From positions 744,001 through 808,000 of the forward strand of contig CAVOQV010000005.1 in the NCBI GenBank assembly GCA_963698435.1: 64,000 nt of DNA, given 5' to 3'. The DNA comes from Sva-07 sp963698435. GTDB lineage: Bacteria; Actinomycetota; Acidimicrobiia; Acidimicrobiales; Ilumatobacteraceae. Positions 49,746 through 59,834 of this stretch are shown piece by piece. The first letter of the stretch is position 1, and each line of letters starts with the position of its first letter. A program made the translations under genes and the position numbers. Below the pieces are notes generated by a model. That model did not search any database. It was not told where the DNA came from and saw nothing but the letters and a program-made list of their open reading frames with translations.

Positions 49746-50447
49746 TCAGGCGTTCGTGTCGGGCTTCAGGCGCCCGGTGTCGACGTGGACTCCCGGGCCC
49801 ATCGTCGAGGACACGGTGATCTTCTTCAGGTAGCGACCCTTCGCCGAGGCCGGCTTGGCTCGCTGGATCTCGTCGAGAACCGCGCGGAAGTTCTGTTCGA
49901 GCGCAGCAGGCTCGAAGCTGGCCTTGCCGAGCGGCACGTGGACGTTGCCGTAGCGATCGGTGCGGTACTCGACCTTGCCGCCCTTGAAGTCTTCGACGGC
50001 CTTGCCAACGTCGGGTGTCACAGTGCCGGTCTTGGGGTTCGGCATCAGACCGCGGGGGCCGAGCACGCGGCCGAGACGGCCCACGACGGGCATCATGTCC
50101 GGGGTGGCGATGACGAGGTCGAAGTCCATCTTGCCGCCCTCGACCTCCGTGGCGAGATCGTCGGCGCCGACGATGTCGGCGCCGGCCGCGCGGGCTTCGT
50201 CGGCAGCCTCGCCGGTGGCGAACACGGCCACGCGGACGTCCTTGCCGGTACCGGCGGGCAACGCGACGGTGCCGCGAACCATCTGGTCGGCCTTGCGCGG
50301 GTCCACGCCGAGTCGGATCGACACGTCGACACCCTCGTCGAACTTGGCCGATGCCATCGTCTTGACGAGGCCGACCGCCTCGGCCGGACCGTAGAACTGG
50401 TCACGGTCGAACTGCTTCAACGCGTCTGCGTACTTCTTGCCTGACAT
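49746..50447 (-). CDS. rplA: 50S ribosomal protein L1
   Basis: The 233-residue protein contains SIRLGVDPRKADQMVRGTV, the diagnostic LGRVLGPRGLMPNPKTGTVT, and a C-terminal VSSTMGPGVHVDTGRL. L1 forms the E-site stalk and in Escherichia coli represses the L11 operon. It starts about 170 nt after rplK, an unusually long gap holding four hairpins. Confidence 0.97.
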   Translation of the reverse strand: MSGKKYADALKQFDRDQFYGPAEAVGLVKTMASAKFDEGVDVSIRLGVDPRKADQMVRGTVALPAGTGKDVRVAVFATGEAADEARAAGADIVGADDLATEVEGGKMDFDLVIATPDMMPVVGRLGRVLGPRGLMPNPKTGTVTPDVGKAVEDFKGGKVEYRTDRYGNVHVPLGKASFEPAALEQNFRAVLDEIQRAKPASAKGRYLKKITVSSTMGPGVHVDTGRLKPDTNA

Positions 50448-50527
50448 TGTCTGTCTCCCTCAGTGATGAGCCCGCCGGTCGAGGTGGATCCGGTCGAGGC
50501 TGTGTGATGAATCGAAATCGTGTGGAC

Positions 50528-50610
50528 GTGGTCTGGAGGACCACCCCGGCGAAGCCGGGAGAAGGATTGGTTGACGGCGAAGCCGTCAACAGCGGCGCCT
50601 TCGGCGCCGC
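50528..50610 (-). promoter_or_regulatory. Array of four consecutive hairpins between rplK and rplA
   Basis: Within 83 nt there are four near-contiguous perfect stems: 50528-50544 (GTGGTC/GACCAC, 5-nt loop), 50545-50559 (CCCGGC/GCCGGG, 3-nt), 50571-50589 (TTGACGGC/GCCGTCAA, 3-nt) and 50592-50610 (GCGGCGCC/GGCGCCGC, 3-nt). In the transcript they follow the rplK stop. They could form an L1-binding site, an attenuator or an RNA-processing signal. Confidence 0.6.
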
Positions 50611-50619
50611 AGGGCGTCG

Positions 50620-51045
50620 TCAGACGACCTCAATCCCCATCGAACGGGCAGTGCCGCGGACCTGGAGCTTGGCGGCATCCATGTCGTAGGCGTTGAGGTC
50701 GGGCATCTTGATGGTGGCGATCTCTTCGAGCTGTGCTTCGGTGATCGACCCCGCCACTTCGGCGCCCGGGTTGTTCGCCGCCTTGTCGAGGCCGGCCTTC
50801 TCACGGATCAACACTGCGGTCGGCGGGGTCTTGAGCACGAAGTCGAACGAGCGATCCTCGTAGATCGTGATCTCGGTCGGCACCACGGTGCCGGCCTGGG
50901 CCTCGGTCTGAGCGTTGTACGCCTTCACGAAGTCCATGATCGCGATGCCGTGCGGGCCGAGCGCCGTGCCGACTGGTGGCGCGGGGCTGGCCTTTCCGGC
51001 CTCGATCTGGATCTTGACGACCGTGAGTACTTTCTTCTTCGCCAT
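50620..51045 (-). CDS. rplK: 50S ribosomal protein L11
   Basis: The 141-residue protein has KIQIEAGKASPAPPVGTALG, the Pro-containing N-domain involved in stringent signalling, and TPPTAVLIREKAGLDKAA. It ends in RGTARSMGIEVV. L11 forms the GTPase-associated centre. It follows nusG by 57 nt. Confidence 0.97.
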   Translation of the reverse strand: MAKKKVLTVVKIQIEAGKASPAPPVGTALGPHGIAIMDFVKAYNAQTEAQAGTVVPTEITIYEDRSFDFVLKTPPTAVLIREKAGLDKAANNPGAEVAGSITEAQLEEIATIKMPDLNAYDMDAAKLQVRGTARSMGIEVV

Positions 51046-51102
51046 GGCGATGTTCCCTTTTGGCTTTCTCGTGTTCGGGTGTGTTCCGTCGCCGGTGGCG
51101 AA

Positions 51103-51993
51103 TCAGAGTTTGGCGACCTGGCTGAAGTCCATCTCCACCAGCGTCTCGCGACCGAAGATGTTGACGAGGACCTTCAGCTTCATGTGGTCGGCGTTGATTT
51201 CGGCGATCTCGCCGGTGAAGTCGGCGAATGGGCCTTCCTTCACGCGCACGCTTTCGCCCTCTTCGTAGTCGAGCTTGGCCTTGCGTCGTGGCGCAGCGTC
51301 GACACCCTCGGTCTTCGGGGTGAGGAACGTCTTCACCTCCCGGCGCGACAGCGGCGTCGGCTTCTGGCCGTGGCGGCTCTGGCCGACGAACCCTGTGATT
51401 CCGGGCGTGTTACGGACGCAGTACCAGGACTCGTCGTCCATGATGCAGCGCACCAGCAGGTAGCCGGGGAAGACCTTGCGCTGCACGGTCTGCTTCTTGC
51501 CGTTCTTGAACTCGTCGACCTCTTCCATGGGGATGACGATCTCGTAGATCTTGTCCTCCATGTTCATCGACTGGATGCGAGCCTCGAGGTTGGCGGTGAC
51601 CTTCTTCTCGTAGCCCGACTGGGTGTGCACGACGTACCACTGGCCCGGACGCATCGTGGGATCGTCGACGACGGCCTCGGAATCCTCGCCACCGTCTTCG
51701 GCGCCACCATCGACGTCCGACTCGCCGACGTCGACATCCAACTCGTCGCTCGCCATGTCCTCGGCGGCGGACTCGCGTTCGTCGGCGGCCTGGGTCTCGT
51801 CGGATTCCAGGTGGACGGCCTCGACTTCCTCCACGACGTCCGATCCGGTGTCGGACTCATCGTCGATCTGGGCGACCTCGGCCAGCACGTCGGTGTCACC
51901 GACCGGGAGGAGGTCGACGTGGCTCGCGGGAGTCTCGTCGGTCTGGGTGTCGTTGTCGTTCATGTCAGTGGTCTCAGTCAGGTCGTCGGTCAT
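51103..51993 (-). CDS. nusG: Transcription factor NusG with long acidic N-terminus
   Basis: About 296 residues. The NGN domain begins near residue 119 with WYVVHTQSGYEKKV and includes FPGYLLVRCIMDDESWYCVRN; the KOW domain near the C-terminus has VKEGPFADFTGEIAEI. The preceding 115 residues are strongly acidic (VDVGESDVDGGAEDGG) and probably disordered. Actinobacterial NusG proteins often carry such extensions. The ATG at 51993 overlaps the secE stop as ATGA; the frame is open farther but lies inside secE. NusG modulates pausing and Rho termination. Confidence 0.94.
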   Translation of the reverse strand: MTDDLTETTDMNDNDTQTDETPASHVDLLPVGDTDVLAEVAQIDDESDTGSDVVEEVEAVHLESDETQAADERESAAEDMASDELDVDVGESDVDGGAEDGGEDSEAVVDDPTMRPGQWYVVHTQSGYEKKVTANLEARIQSMNMEDKIYEIVIPMEEVDEFKNGKKQTVQRKVFPGYLLVRCIMDDESWYCVRNTPGITGFVGQSRHGQKPTPLSRREVKTFLTPKTEGVDAAPRRKAKLDYEEGESVRVKEGPFADFTGEIAEINADHMKLKVLVNIFGRETLVEMDFSQVAKL

Positions 51994-52292
51994 GTCGAGT
52001 AGAACCATTGGGAGAGCTCGCCGAACAGATAGTCGAGACCACCGACGAGGGCGGTGTAGACGACGACGGTGATGATCACGATGATCGAGTAGCGCTTGAC
52101 TTCCGGGCGGTTGGGCCACGCCACCTTGCGCATTTCGTCGCGCACCTCGCGGAGGTACTGGCGAGGACCGACACGATCGGACTTCTTCTTCGGCTGCTGC
52201 CTCTGGGCGCGCGTCGGCTTGCCCTGCTCGTCGAGGGCACCCATCTTGCGAAGCTGTCGCTTCTGCTCGCGGTTCAAATCGTCCAGTGACAT
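51990..52292 (-). CDS. secE: Protein translocase subunit SecE
   Basis: A 100-residue single-span membrane protein. A basic N-terminal half precedes the amphipathic YLREVRDEMRKVAWPNRPEV motif and one membrane helix (about 68-90). It clamps SecY in the translocon. The stop overlaps the nusG start by 4 bp, and tRNA-Trp lies just upstream. Confidence 0.96.
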   Translation of the reverse strand: MSLDDLNREQKRQLRKMGALDEQGKPTRAQRQQPKKKSDRVGPRQYLREVRDEMRKVAWPNRPEVKRYSIIVIITVVVYTALVGGLDYLFGELSQWFYST

Positions 52293-52313
52293 GATTTCTC
52301 GTTCGGTGGTGGG

Positions 52314-52386
52314 CAGGGCAGGAGGGACTCGAACCCCCGACCGTCGGTTTTGGAGACCGATGCTCTACCAGCTGAGCTACTGCCCT
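52314..52386 (-). tRNA. tRNA-Trp (CCA anticodon)
   Basis: A 73-nt cloverleaf with acceptor AGGGCAG/CTGCCCT, D-arm TAGCTCAGCTGGTAGAG, anticodon loop with CCA, and T-loop GGTTCGAGTCC. The 3' CCA is not encoded. The tRNA-Trp-secE-nusG order is common in bacteria. Confidence 0.95.
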
Positions 52387-52490
52387 CGGGCGGGAACGCC
52401 GAGTACCCGTGCGAGGGTACCAGCGATCCCGGAAGGCTGACTGCGGTCGTTGCCGACCGCACTCGCTGCCCGTCTCTCAGCGCCGTGGGG

Positions 52491-52655
52491 TCAGCGGGTC
52501 TCCTTGTGGAGGGTGTGCTGACGCTCGTTGGCGCAGTACTTCTTCATTTCGAGGCGCTCACGGTCGTTGATCTTCGACTTCATCGTGATGTAGTTGCGCC
52601 GTTTGCACTCGGTGCACTCGAGGGTCACTTTGACCCGCTTGTCACTCTTGGCCAT
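52491..52655 (-). CDS. rpmG: 50S ribosomal protein L33
   Basis: The 54-residue protein starts MAKSDKRVKVTLECTECKRRN and ends RQHTLHKETR. Two cysteines (Cys14, Cys17) form the first zinc pair. The second pair is degraded: Cys42 is present but the partner position three residues on is Glu, in YCANERQH. It may be losing zinc binding. It lies between tuf copy 2 and tRNA-Trp. Confidence 0.95.
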   Translation of the reverse strand: MAKSDKRVKVTLECTECKRRNYITMKSKINDRERLEMKKYCANERQHTLHKETR

Positions 52656-52698
52656 GTCTGACTTCTCTCTCTAGAACTTCGTGATCACCGACGGGCGG

Positions 52699-53883
52699 TC
52701 ACTTGATGATCTTGGTGACGCGGCCGGCACCCACGGTACGGCCACCCTCACGGATCGCGAACCGCAAACCCTCGTCCATCGCGATCGGCTTACCCAACTC
52801 GACCGTCATCTCCACATTGTCACCAGGCATCACCATCTCGGTCCCCGACGGCAACTCGATCGTGCCCGTCACATCCGTCGTCCGGAAGAAGAACTGCGGC
52901 CGATAATTGTTGAAGAACGGCTTGTGACGGCCACCCTCATCCTTGGTCAAGATGTACACCTGACCCTCGAAATTCGTGTGCGGCGTAATCGAACCAGGAG
53001 CACACAACACCTGGCCACGCTCCACATCCTCCTTGGCCGTACCACGAAGCAACGCACCGATGTTGTCACCGGCCTGACCCTCATCGAGCAACTTCCGGAA
53101 CATCTCCACACCCGTACACGTCGTCTTCTGCGTGTCACGCAACCCGACGATCTCGATCTCATCACCGGTGTGAATGATCCCCTGCTCCACCTTGCCGGTC
53201 ACCACCGTGCCACGACCCGTGATCGTGAACACATCCTCGATCGGCATCAAGAACGGCTTGTCCAACTCACGAACCGGCGTCGGAATGAAGTCATCAGCCG
53301 CAGCCATCAACTCCATGATCTTCTCCTGCCACTCCGCATCACCCTCCAACGCCTTCAACGCGCTGACCTGAATGACCGGAGCATCATCACCCGGGAACTC
53401 GTACTCATTGAGCAACTCACGAACCTCGAGCTCCACCAACTCCAACAGCTCCTCGTCATCAACCATGTCCGCCTTGTTCAACGCCACAATGATCGACGGC
53501 ACACCAACCTGACGAGCCAACAACACATGCTCACGCGTCTGCGGCATCGGACCATCCGTCGCCGCAACCACCAGAATCGCACCATCGACCTGAGCGGCAC
53601 CCGTGATCATGTTCTTGATGTAGTCAGCATGACCCGGCATGTCCACATGCGCATAATGCCGATTCTCGGTCTCGTACTCGATATGCGCAATCGAGATCGT
53701 GATCCCACGCGCCTTCTCCTCCGGCGCCTTGTCAATCGTGTCAAACGCCTGATACTCAGCCAACCCACGATCCGCCAACGTCTTCGAAATCGCCGCCGTC
53801 AACGTCGTCTTCCCATGGTCAATATGACCCATCGTGCCGATATTCACATGCGGCTTGTTGCGCTCGAACTTCTGCTTGCTCAT
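52699..53883 (-). CDS. tuf: Elongation factor Tu, copy 2
   Basis: A second 394-residue EF-Tu identical in protein to copy 1. All compared stretches of DNA are identical too, including the unused reading frames of both strands. Flanking DNA differs at once on both sides. Its place, after tRNA-Thr and tRNA-Met and before rpmG, tRNA-Trp, secE and nusG, corresponds to the tufB locus of enterobacteria. The unusual TTG/CGT/GGT-rich codon use is shared with copy 1. Gene conversion probably keeps the copies identical. Confidence 0.97.
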   Translation of the reverse strand: MSKQKFERNKPHVNIGTMGHIDHGKTTLTAAISKTLADRGLAEYQAFDTIDKAPEEKARGITISIAHIEYETENRHYAHVDMPGHADYIKNMITGAAQVDGAILVVAATDGPMPQTREHVLLARQVGVPSIIVALNKADMVDDEELLELVELEVRELLNEYEFPGDDAPVIQVSALKALEGDAEWQEKIMELMAAADDFIPTPVRELDKPFLMPIEDVFTITGRGTVVTGKVEQGIIHTGDEIEIVGLRDTQKTTCTGVEMFRKLLDEGQAGDNIGALLRGTAKEDVERGQVLCAPGSITPHTNFEGQVYILTKDEGGRHKPFFNNYRPQFFFRTTDVTGTIELPSGTEMVMPGDNVEMTVELGKPIAMDEGLRFAIREGGRTVGAGRVTKIIK

Positions 53884-53932
53884 TGCTGTCCTCTGACTCC
53901 TGAGGTGATATCCGTTGCTGGATCTGACTGTG

Positions 53933-54009
53933 TGGTAGCGGCGATCGGACTTGAACCGATGACCTTCCGATTATGAGCCGGATGCTCTGACCAACTGAGC
54001 TACGCCGCC
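53933..54009 (-). tRNA. tRNA-Met (CAT anticodon)
   Basis: A 77-nt cloverleaf including an encoded CCA. Acceptor GGCGGCG pairs with CGCCGCT (one G-T pair); the anticodon loop reads CTCATAA and the T-loop GGTTCAAGTCC. It looks like the elongator type, since the initiator-specific GGG/CCC anticodon stem is absent; a lysidine-modified tRNA-Ile cannot be excluded by eye. Confidence 0.9.
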
Positions 54010-54053
54010 AGGGGTTTGGCTCGCGACCGGACGGTTGCCCGACCGCTTGGTCG

Positions 54054-54126
54054 AGCCCTCTGTGGGAATCGAACCCACGACACCAGCCTTACCATGGCTG
54101 TGCTCTACCGACTGAGCTAAGAGGGC
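54054..54126 (-). tRNA. tRNA-Thr (GGT anticodon)
   Basis: A 73-nt cloverleaf with acceptor GCCCTCT/AGAGGGC, anticodon stem CAGCC/GGCTG with loop ATGGTAA, and T-loop GGTTCGATTCC. CCA is not encoded. It is the first gene of a likely tRNA-Thr, tRNA-Met, tuf transcript. Confidence 0.95.
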
Positions 54127-54295
54127 GCTCTGACGGGCACTCAACTCGCCCGAAAGCGGCGCTGGGCACCCATGTTCCTGGATGCCTGGGCACCCTTCGG
54201 GGCGCGGCACCGCCGCGACCAAGGGCAGGAGTGTACCGGCGTCGGCGGGACAACCACCGCGCCATTTCCGCCTCGTACCACTACTCTCGACCGGC

Positions 54296-54859
54296 GTGTC
54301 AGCGACACCATCCGACCACCCGACGTCGGCGTCCACCTCGACGCCGTTCTCCGGCGCCGCGCCCGTCGGCGAGGTCGAGGTGCGTCTGGCGACGCTGGAG
54401 GACGCGCCGGCGATCATGAGGATCTACAACGCCGAGGTCGAGAGCCAGACGAGCACCTTCGACCTCGTTCCGCGCACGCTCGACGATCAGCGCCGGTGGA
54501 TCGCCGAACGTTCGGGGGCCTTCTCCGCCGTGGTGGCGTCGATCGACGGCGACGTCGTCGGCTTCGCCTCACTCTCGCCGTACAAGGAACGGCCGGCGTA
54601 CCGCACCACCGTCGAGAACTCGGTGTACGTGTCGCGCGACCATCCCCGCCTCGGGATCGGCCGCACCCTGATGGAGCACGTGATCGGCATCGCCGCCGAC
54701 TCGGGTTTCCACTCGATCGTGGCACGCATCGAAGCGAGCGGCACGGCGTCGCGCCAGCTGCACACGGCATGCGGTTTCGAGTTGGTCGGCGTGGAGCGCG
54801 AGGTCGGACGGAAGTTCAACCGGTGGCTCGACGTCGCCGTGATGCAGCTGATGCTCTGA
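54296..54859 (+). CDS. GNAT N-acetyltransferase, phosphinothricin acetyltransferase-like
   Basis: A 187-residue acetyl-CoA-dependent acetyltransferase. It has the PAT/YncA pattern: VRLATLEDAPAIMRIYNAEV, then the acetyl-CoA-binding HPRLGIGRTLMEHVI and a C-terminal GFELVGVEREVGRKFNRW. Related enzymes acetylate methionine derivatives or phosphinothricin; the substrate here is not known. The frame is open upstream, but GTG at 54296 fits the family length. A TACTCT box 8 nt before it suggests a leaderless transcript. It is divergent from tRNA-Thr. Confidence 0.85.
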   Translation: MSATPSDHPTSASTSTPFSGAAPVGEVEVRLATLEDAPAIMRIYNAEVESQTSTFDLVPRTLDDQRRWIAERSGAFSAVVASIDGDVVGFASLSPYKERPAYRTTVENSVYVSRDHPRLGIGRTLMEHVIGIAADSGFHSIVARIEASGTASRQLHTACGFELVGVEREVGRKFNRWLDVAVMQLML

Positions 54860-54888
54860 GACGAGACGCGGAGGCGTCGACTCTTCGA

Positions 54889-54973
54889 TGGTGGGCCGGG
54901 AAGGATTCGAACCTTCGAAGGCAATGCCGGCAGATTTACAGTCTGCTCCCTTTGGCCGCTCGGGCACCGACCC
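54889..54973 (-). tRNA. tRNA-Tyr (GTA anticodon)
   Basis: An 85-nt class II tRNA with a long variable arm and encoded CCA. Acceptor GGGTCGG pairs with CCGGCCC (one T-G pair), the anticodon stem-loop is CAGACTGTAAATCTG, and the T-loop is GGTTCGAATCC. It stands alone between two plus-strand genes. Confidence 0.95.
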
Positions 54974-55070
54974 ATGACTTGTGTGTGCGTACCGCGTTCG
55001 AGCGATGAACGAGGCGGCCTGAGCGTACCGGTCGACACGCCGAGCGCCACGCCGAATCCGGCCCGTTCGA

Positions 55071-55076
55071 TACCCT
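55071..55076 (+). promoter_or_regulatory. Candidate -10 box, leaderless start of yajQ
   Basis: TACCCT lies 7 nt before the yajQ ATG, the same box and spacing as upstream of the MFS gene. No ribosome-binding site is visible. Confidence 0.4.
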
Positions 55077-55083
55077 GGGCACC

Positions 55084-55572
55084 ATGCCAACCTTCGATGT
55101 CGTGTCAGAAGTCGACGCCCAAGAGGTCCGCAACGCCGTGGATCAGGCCCAGCGGGAGATCGCCAACCGGTTCGACTTCAAGAACACCAACTCCACGATC
55201 GAGCAGAACGAGATGGTGATCACCCTGGCAACGGTCAGCCGGGACCGCCTCGATGCACTGCGCACGGTGCTCGAAGAGAAGCTCGTCAAGCGGGGAGTGT
55301 CGCTGCGGGGCGTGGACTACGGCGACGTCCAGGACGCCACCCAGAACACGGTGCGCCAGGTCGTCACCATCAAGGTCGGGATCTCCTCGGACAAGGCGAA
55401 GGAGATCAACAAGCTGATCAAGGAAAAGGCCCCCAAAGGCACGTCGAGCCAGACGCAGGGCGAGTCGATCCGCGTGTCGGCCAAGAAGCGAGACGCGCTG
55501 CAGGACGTGATCGCGATGTTGAAGGCCGAGGACGTCGGAATCCCGCTGCAGTTCCAGAACTTCCGCGACTGA
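55084..55572 (+). CDS. yajQ: YajQ family protein (nucleotide / c-di-GMP binding)
   Basis: The 162-residue protein has the complete YajQ pattern: MPTFDVVSEVDAQEVRNAVD, NRFDFKNTN, RGVSLRGVDYG, KEINKLIKEK and the C-terminal IPLQFQNFRD. Two similar alpha/beta domains are expected. Characterised relatives bind c-di-GMP or ATP and act in virulence or phage control. It is convergent with the 685-residue membrane protein, 22 nt apart. Confidence 0.93.
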   Translation: MPTFDVVSEVDAQEVRNAVDQAQREIANRFDFKNTNSTIEQNEMVITLATVSRDRLDALRTVLEEKLVKRGVSLRGVDYGDVQDATQNTVRQVVTIKVGISSDKAKEINKLIKEKAPKGTSSQTQGESIRVSAKKRDALQDVIAMLKAEDVGIPLQFQNFRD

Positions 55573-55594
55573 GATCGGCTGTTCGAGTCGGTCG

Positions 55595-57652
55595 TCAGCC
55601 GAGGAAGGCGAACAGGGCGCCGACCGCGTCCCGAGCAGCGGTCGCCATCTCTGCAGGCGTCGCCGAGGGGGCCAATGCCATGAGGTCGAGGGCCACGGGC
55701 GACGCCTGGACGAAGGTCCACGCCGCCACGAGTTCAGCGTCGCCCCCGCCTCCGCCGCGCACTGCCTCGATCGTCGCGAGTTCGGCCATCCGCCACGACA
55801 GGAGCTCGCGAGCAACGTTCGGGCGAGCGGAGGCCTCGAATCCGATGCCGGGGTCGCACGACACCAGCTGCAGCGTTCCGTCGGGGAGTACTTGGAACGA
55901 GCTCGCCATCTCGGCTGGAGCAGCGGCGGCCCAGGCCGTGAGCGCCGTGCGCAACGTGGCGGTCTGCTCGACGCCGCCCCCGGAGAACGTGGCCACAACG
56001 CACTGGGTGGCGCCCCGCTCCATCCCGGTCAGGGCGCTCTCGACAACCGCTTCACTCGCGTCGTAGGCGGTGCGCTGGTCGAGGTACCCGGCGAACACCA
56101 GGTACCAGAAGGCTCGGCCCTTGGCGACGGGCGGCGCGATCGCGGTGTCGCCGTCGAGCATGGCCGGACCCGTCGCAACGACGGCTGTTTCATCGCCGAT
56201 GAGCCCGGGGCCGCTGCTCCCGAGGCCGGCGAGCGGATTGGCTGGGTCGCCGGTTTCGATCGACGCCTCGAACTCGGCGAACACGTGCGGCGCCAACATC
56301 TCGTAGCCGATCACCGGCGGAAGTGCCAGCGTCGCTTCGCCCGGCACCGCCGGCACAGCCTCGGCGAACGTGGACGACTGCTGCACCTGGCGGCTCTGTC
56401 GCAGCACCTCTGCCGACGTGGCGGCAGCAGCGTCGAGGGTCCGCTGCGGCTGGTCGACCGACCATCCGTATCGCTGGTCGAGCGATGCTGCGGCCATCTC
56501 CTGGACGAGCTGCGCGTCGAGTTCGGCACCAGCGACGACACCCAGGTCGTGGTACACCTGTCCGTCGGACGTCGAGTAGAGCGCGTTCTGCCACCCGGCG
56601 ATCTGGCCGGCCAGGGTCGCGTCGTCGACGACGCCGCTCGCGAGCCCGAGCGCCCGCCACTGGGTCAGCTCGTCCGGGGACACCGCTGCCAGCTGAGTTT
56701 GCATGCGCGTCGTGAATGCGGCGGTCGGCTCTGCGATGATCGCCAGTGGTTCGGCGAAGTCGACGCCGCTCGCCGATTCGACCGCGTCGGCGTAGGGCAC
56801 GGCGGTGTCGTCCCACTCCCCGGGGAACAGGTACGCCTGACCGAAGACCACACCGGCAGCGACGATGCCGCCGAGCACGAGGAGCGTTGCGACGAGTTGG
56901 AGACCGCGCCGATTCTTGCGCCGCTGGGGTTGCCGAGTCGGTGCCGGCGCAACGGATGCCGGATCGAAGTCGAACGGGGTCGCCGGGGCCGAACGGGGAG
57001 CGGGCGCCGGAATGGAGGGAAGCAGTGGGCCACCGGGTTCGACGACGGGCGTTGCCTCACGGATCTCCGGAAGGGGCGCAGCGACCAGCGATGAGTCCGG
57101 CGCAGCGGGAGCGACAGGAACCTCCGGCGCAGCGGGAGCGACAGGAACCTCCGGCGCAGCGGGAGCGACAGGAACCTCCGGCGCAGCGGGAGCGACAGCA
57201 GCCTCCTCGGCGGGCGGCGATGCGATCTGAGCGGGCCCCGAGGTGACGTCGCCGATCGCGGGGACGATGACGGCAGGTGGTGTCGCGCGCACGGCGAGCG
57301 GCTCGTCGAGGGCCGGTGGGTCGACGGTCGCAGGAGCCGGAGCCAACGACGAAGGAAGCGGAGGAACCGTCGGCGCTGCCGCGGCCGTCGAGGGCTGCGC
57401 CGACGAATCGATCTGCATCGGTGCGAAGACCACGGGGATCTCGGCGGACGGCTCGTCGACCTCGGCAGGCCGAGCCAGATCGAGTTCGAGCGGAGTCAGC
57501 GTGATCGCGCCGGCCCCAGCGGTCGGTTCTGGAGTCGCTGCCGACACTGGCGCCGGCGCTGCGGTGTCGTCCGGCGAACCCGACGAGTCGACCACCGAAT
57601 CCCACGAGAGCGTGGGAAGGCGCTTGGCGCGTGCACCATCTGGCGGGACCAT
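55595..57652 (-). CDS. Large Pro/Ala-rich single-span membrane protein, unknown function
   Basis: A 685-residue protein with no recognised family. The first 240 residues are rich in Pro, Ala, Val and Glu and include three to four copies of a nine-residue APEVPVAPA repeat encoded by a 27-bp DNA repeat. A basic RQPQRRKNRRG stretch leads into one membrane helix (about 250-272), suggesting a cytoplasmic N-terminus and an outside C-terminal part of about 410 residues. That part is Ala-rich and contains QRYGWSVDQPQRTL and a GATQCVVATFSGG segment with one cysteine. It lies between yajQ and acs. Confidence 0.75.
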   Translation of the reverse strand: MVPPDGARAKRLPTLSWDSVVDSSGSPDDTAAPAPVSAATPEPTAGAGAITLTPLELDLARPAEVDEPSAEIPVVFAPMQIDSSAQPSTAAAAPTVPPLPSSLAPAPATVDPPALDEPLAVRATPPAVIVPAIGDVTSGPAQIASPPAEEAAVAPAAPEVPVAPAAPEVPVAPAAPEVPVAPAAPDSSLVAAPLPEIREATPVVEPGGPLLPSIPAPAPRSAPATPFDFDPASVAPAPTRQPQRRKNRRGLQLVATLLVLGGIVAAGVVFGQAYLFPGEWDDTAVPYADAVESASGVDFAEPLAIIAEPTAAFTTRMQTQLAAVSPDELTQWRALGLASGVVDDATLAGQIAGWQNALYSTSDGQVYHDLGVVAGAELDAQLVQEMAAASLDQRYGWSVDQPQRTLDAAAATSAEVLRQSRQVQQSSTFAEAVPAVPGEATLALPPVIGYEMLAPHVFAEFEASIETGDPANPLAGLGSSGPGLIGDETAVVATGPAMLDGDTAIAPPVAKGRAFWYLVFAGYLDQRTAYDASEAVVESALTGMERGATQCVVATFSGGGVEQTATLRTALTAWAAAAPAEMASSFQVLPDGTLQLVSCDPGIGFEASARPNVARELLSWRMAELATIEAVRGGGGGDAELVAAWTFVQASPVALDLMALAPSATPAEMATAARDAVGALFAFLG
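57097..57204. repeat. 27-bp tandem repeat inside the 685-aa membrane protein gene
   Basis: The unit begins CCGGCGCAGCGGGAGCGACA and recurs with a 27-bp period at 57097, 57124, 57151 and 57178. It encodes the APEVPVAPA repeats. Copies are nearly identical at DNA level, suggesting recent expansion. Confidence 0.9.
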
Positions 57653-57721
57653 GCTGGGTCATCGGCACGCGGGGATCGGCACTTGAGTGCAGATCCCTGC
57701 TGGCTGACCGGTTCTGGGCGA

Positions 57722-59701
<1,980 letters not shown>

Positions 59702-59708
59702 GCGTGCG

Positions 59709-59714
59709 ATGGTA
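59709..59714 (-). promoter_or_regulatory. Candidate -10 box, leaderless start of acs
   Basis: On the minus strand TACCAT lies 7 nt before the acs ATG at 59701. The 133-bp gap up to the arylsulfatase stop holds no other clear feature. Confidence 0.4.
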
Positions 59715-59834
59715 GATCACCCGGCCTCGTCGCGGCTTGGGCGGACTCCGCGACGATCAGAGCGCGAGGGGGTCGTCTTCCGGAACGGGCGGCAGGCCAC
59801 GGACGAGCGATCACCGATGCACGATGCCGCCGGG

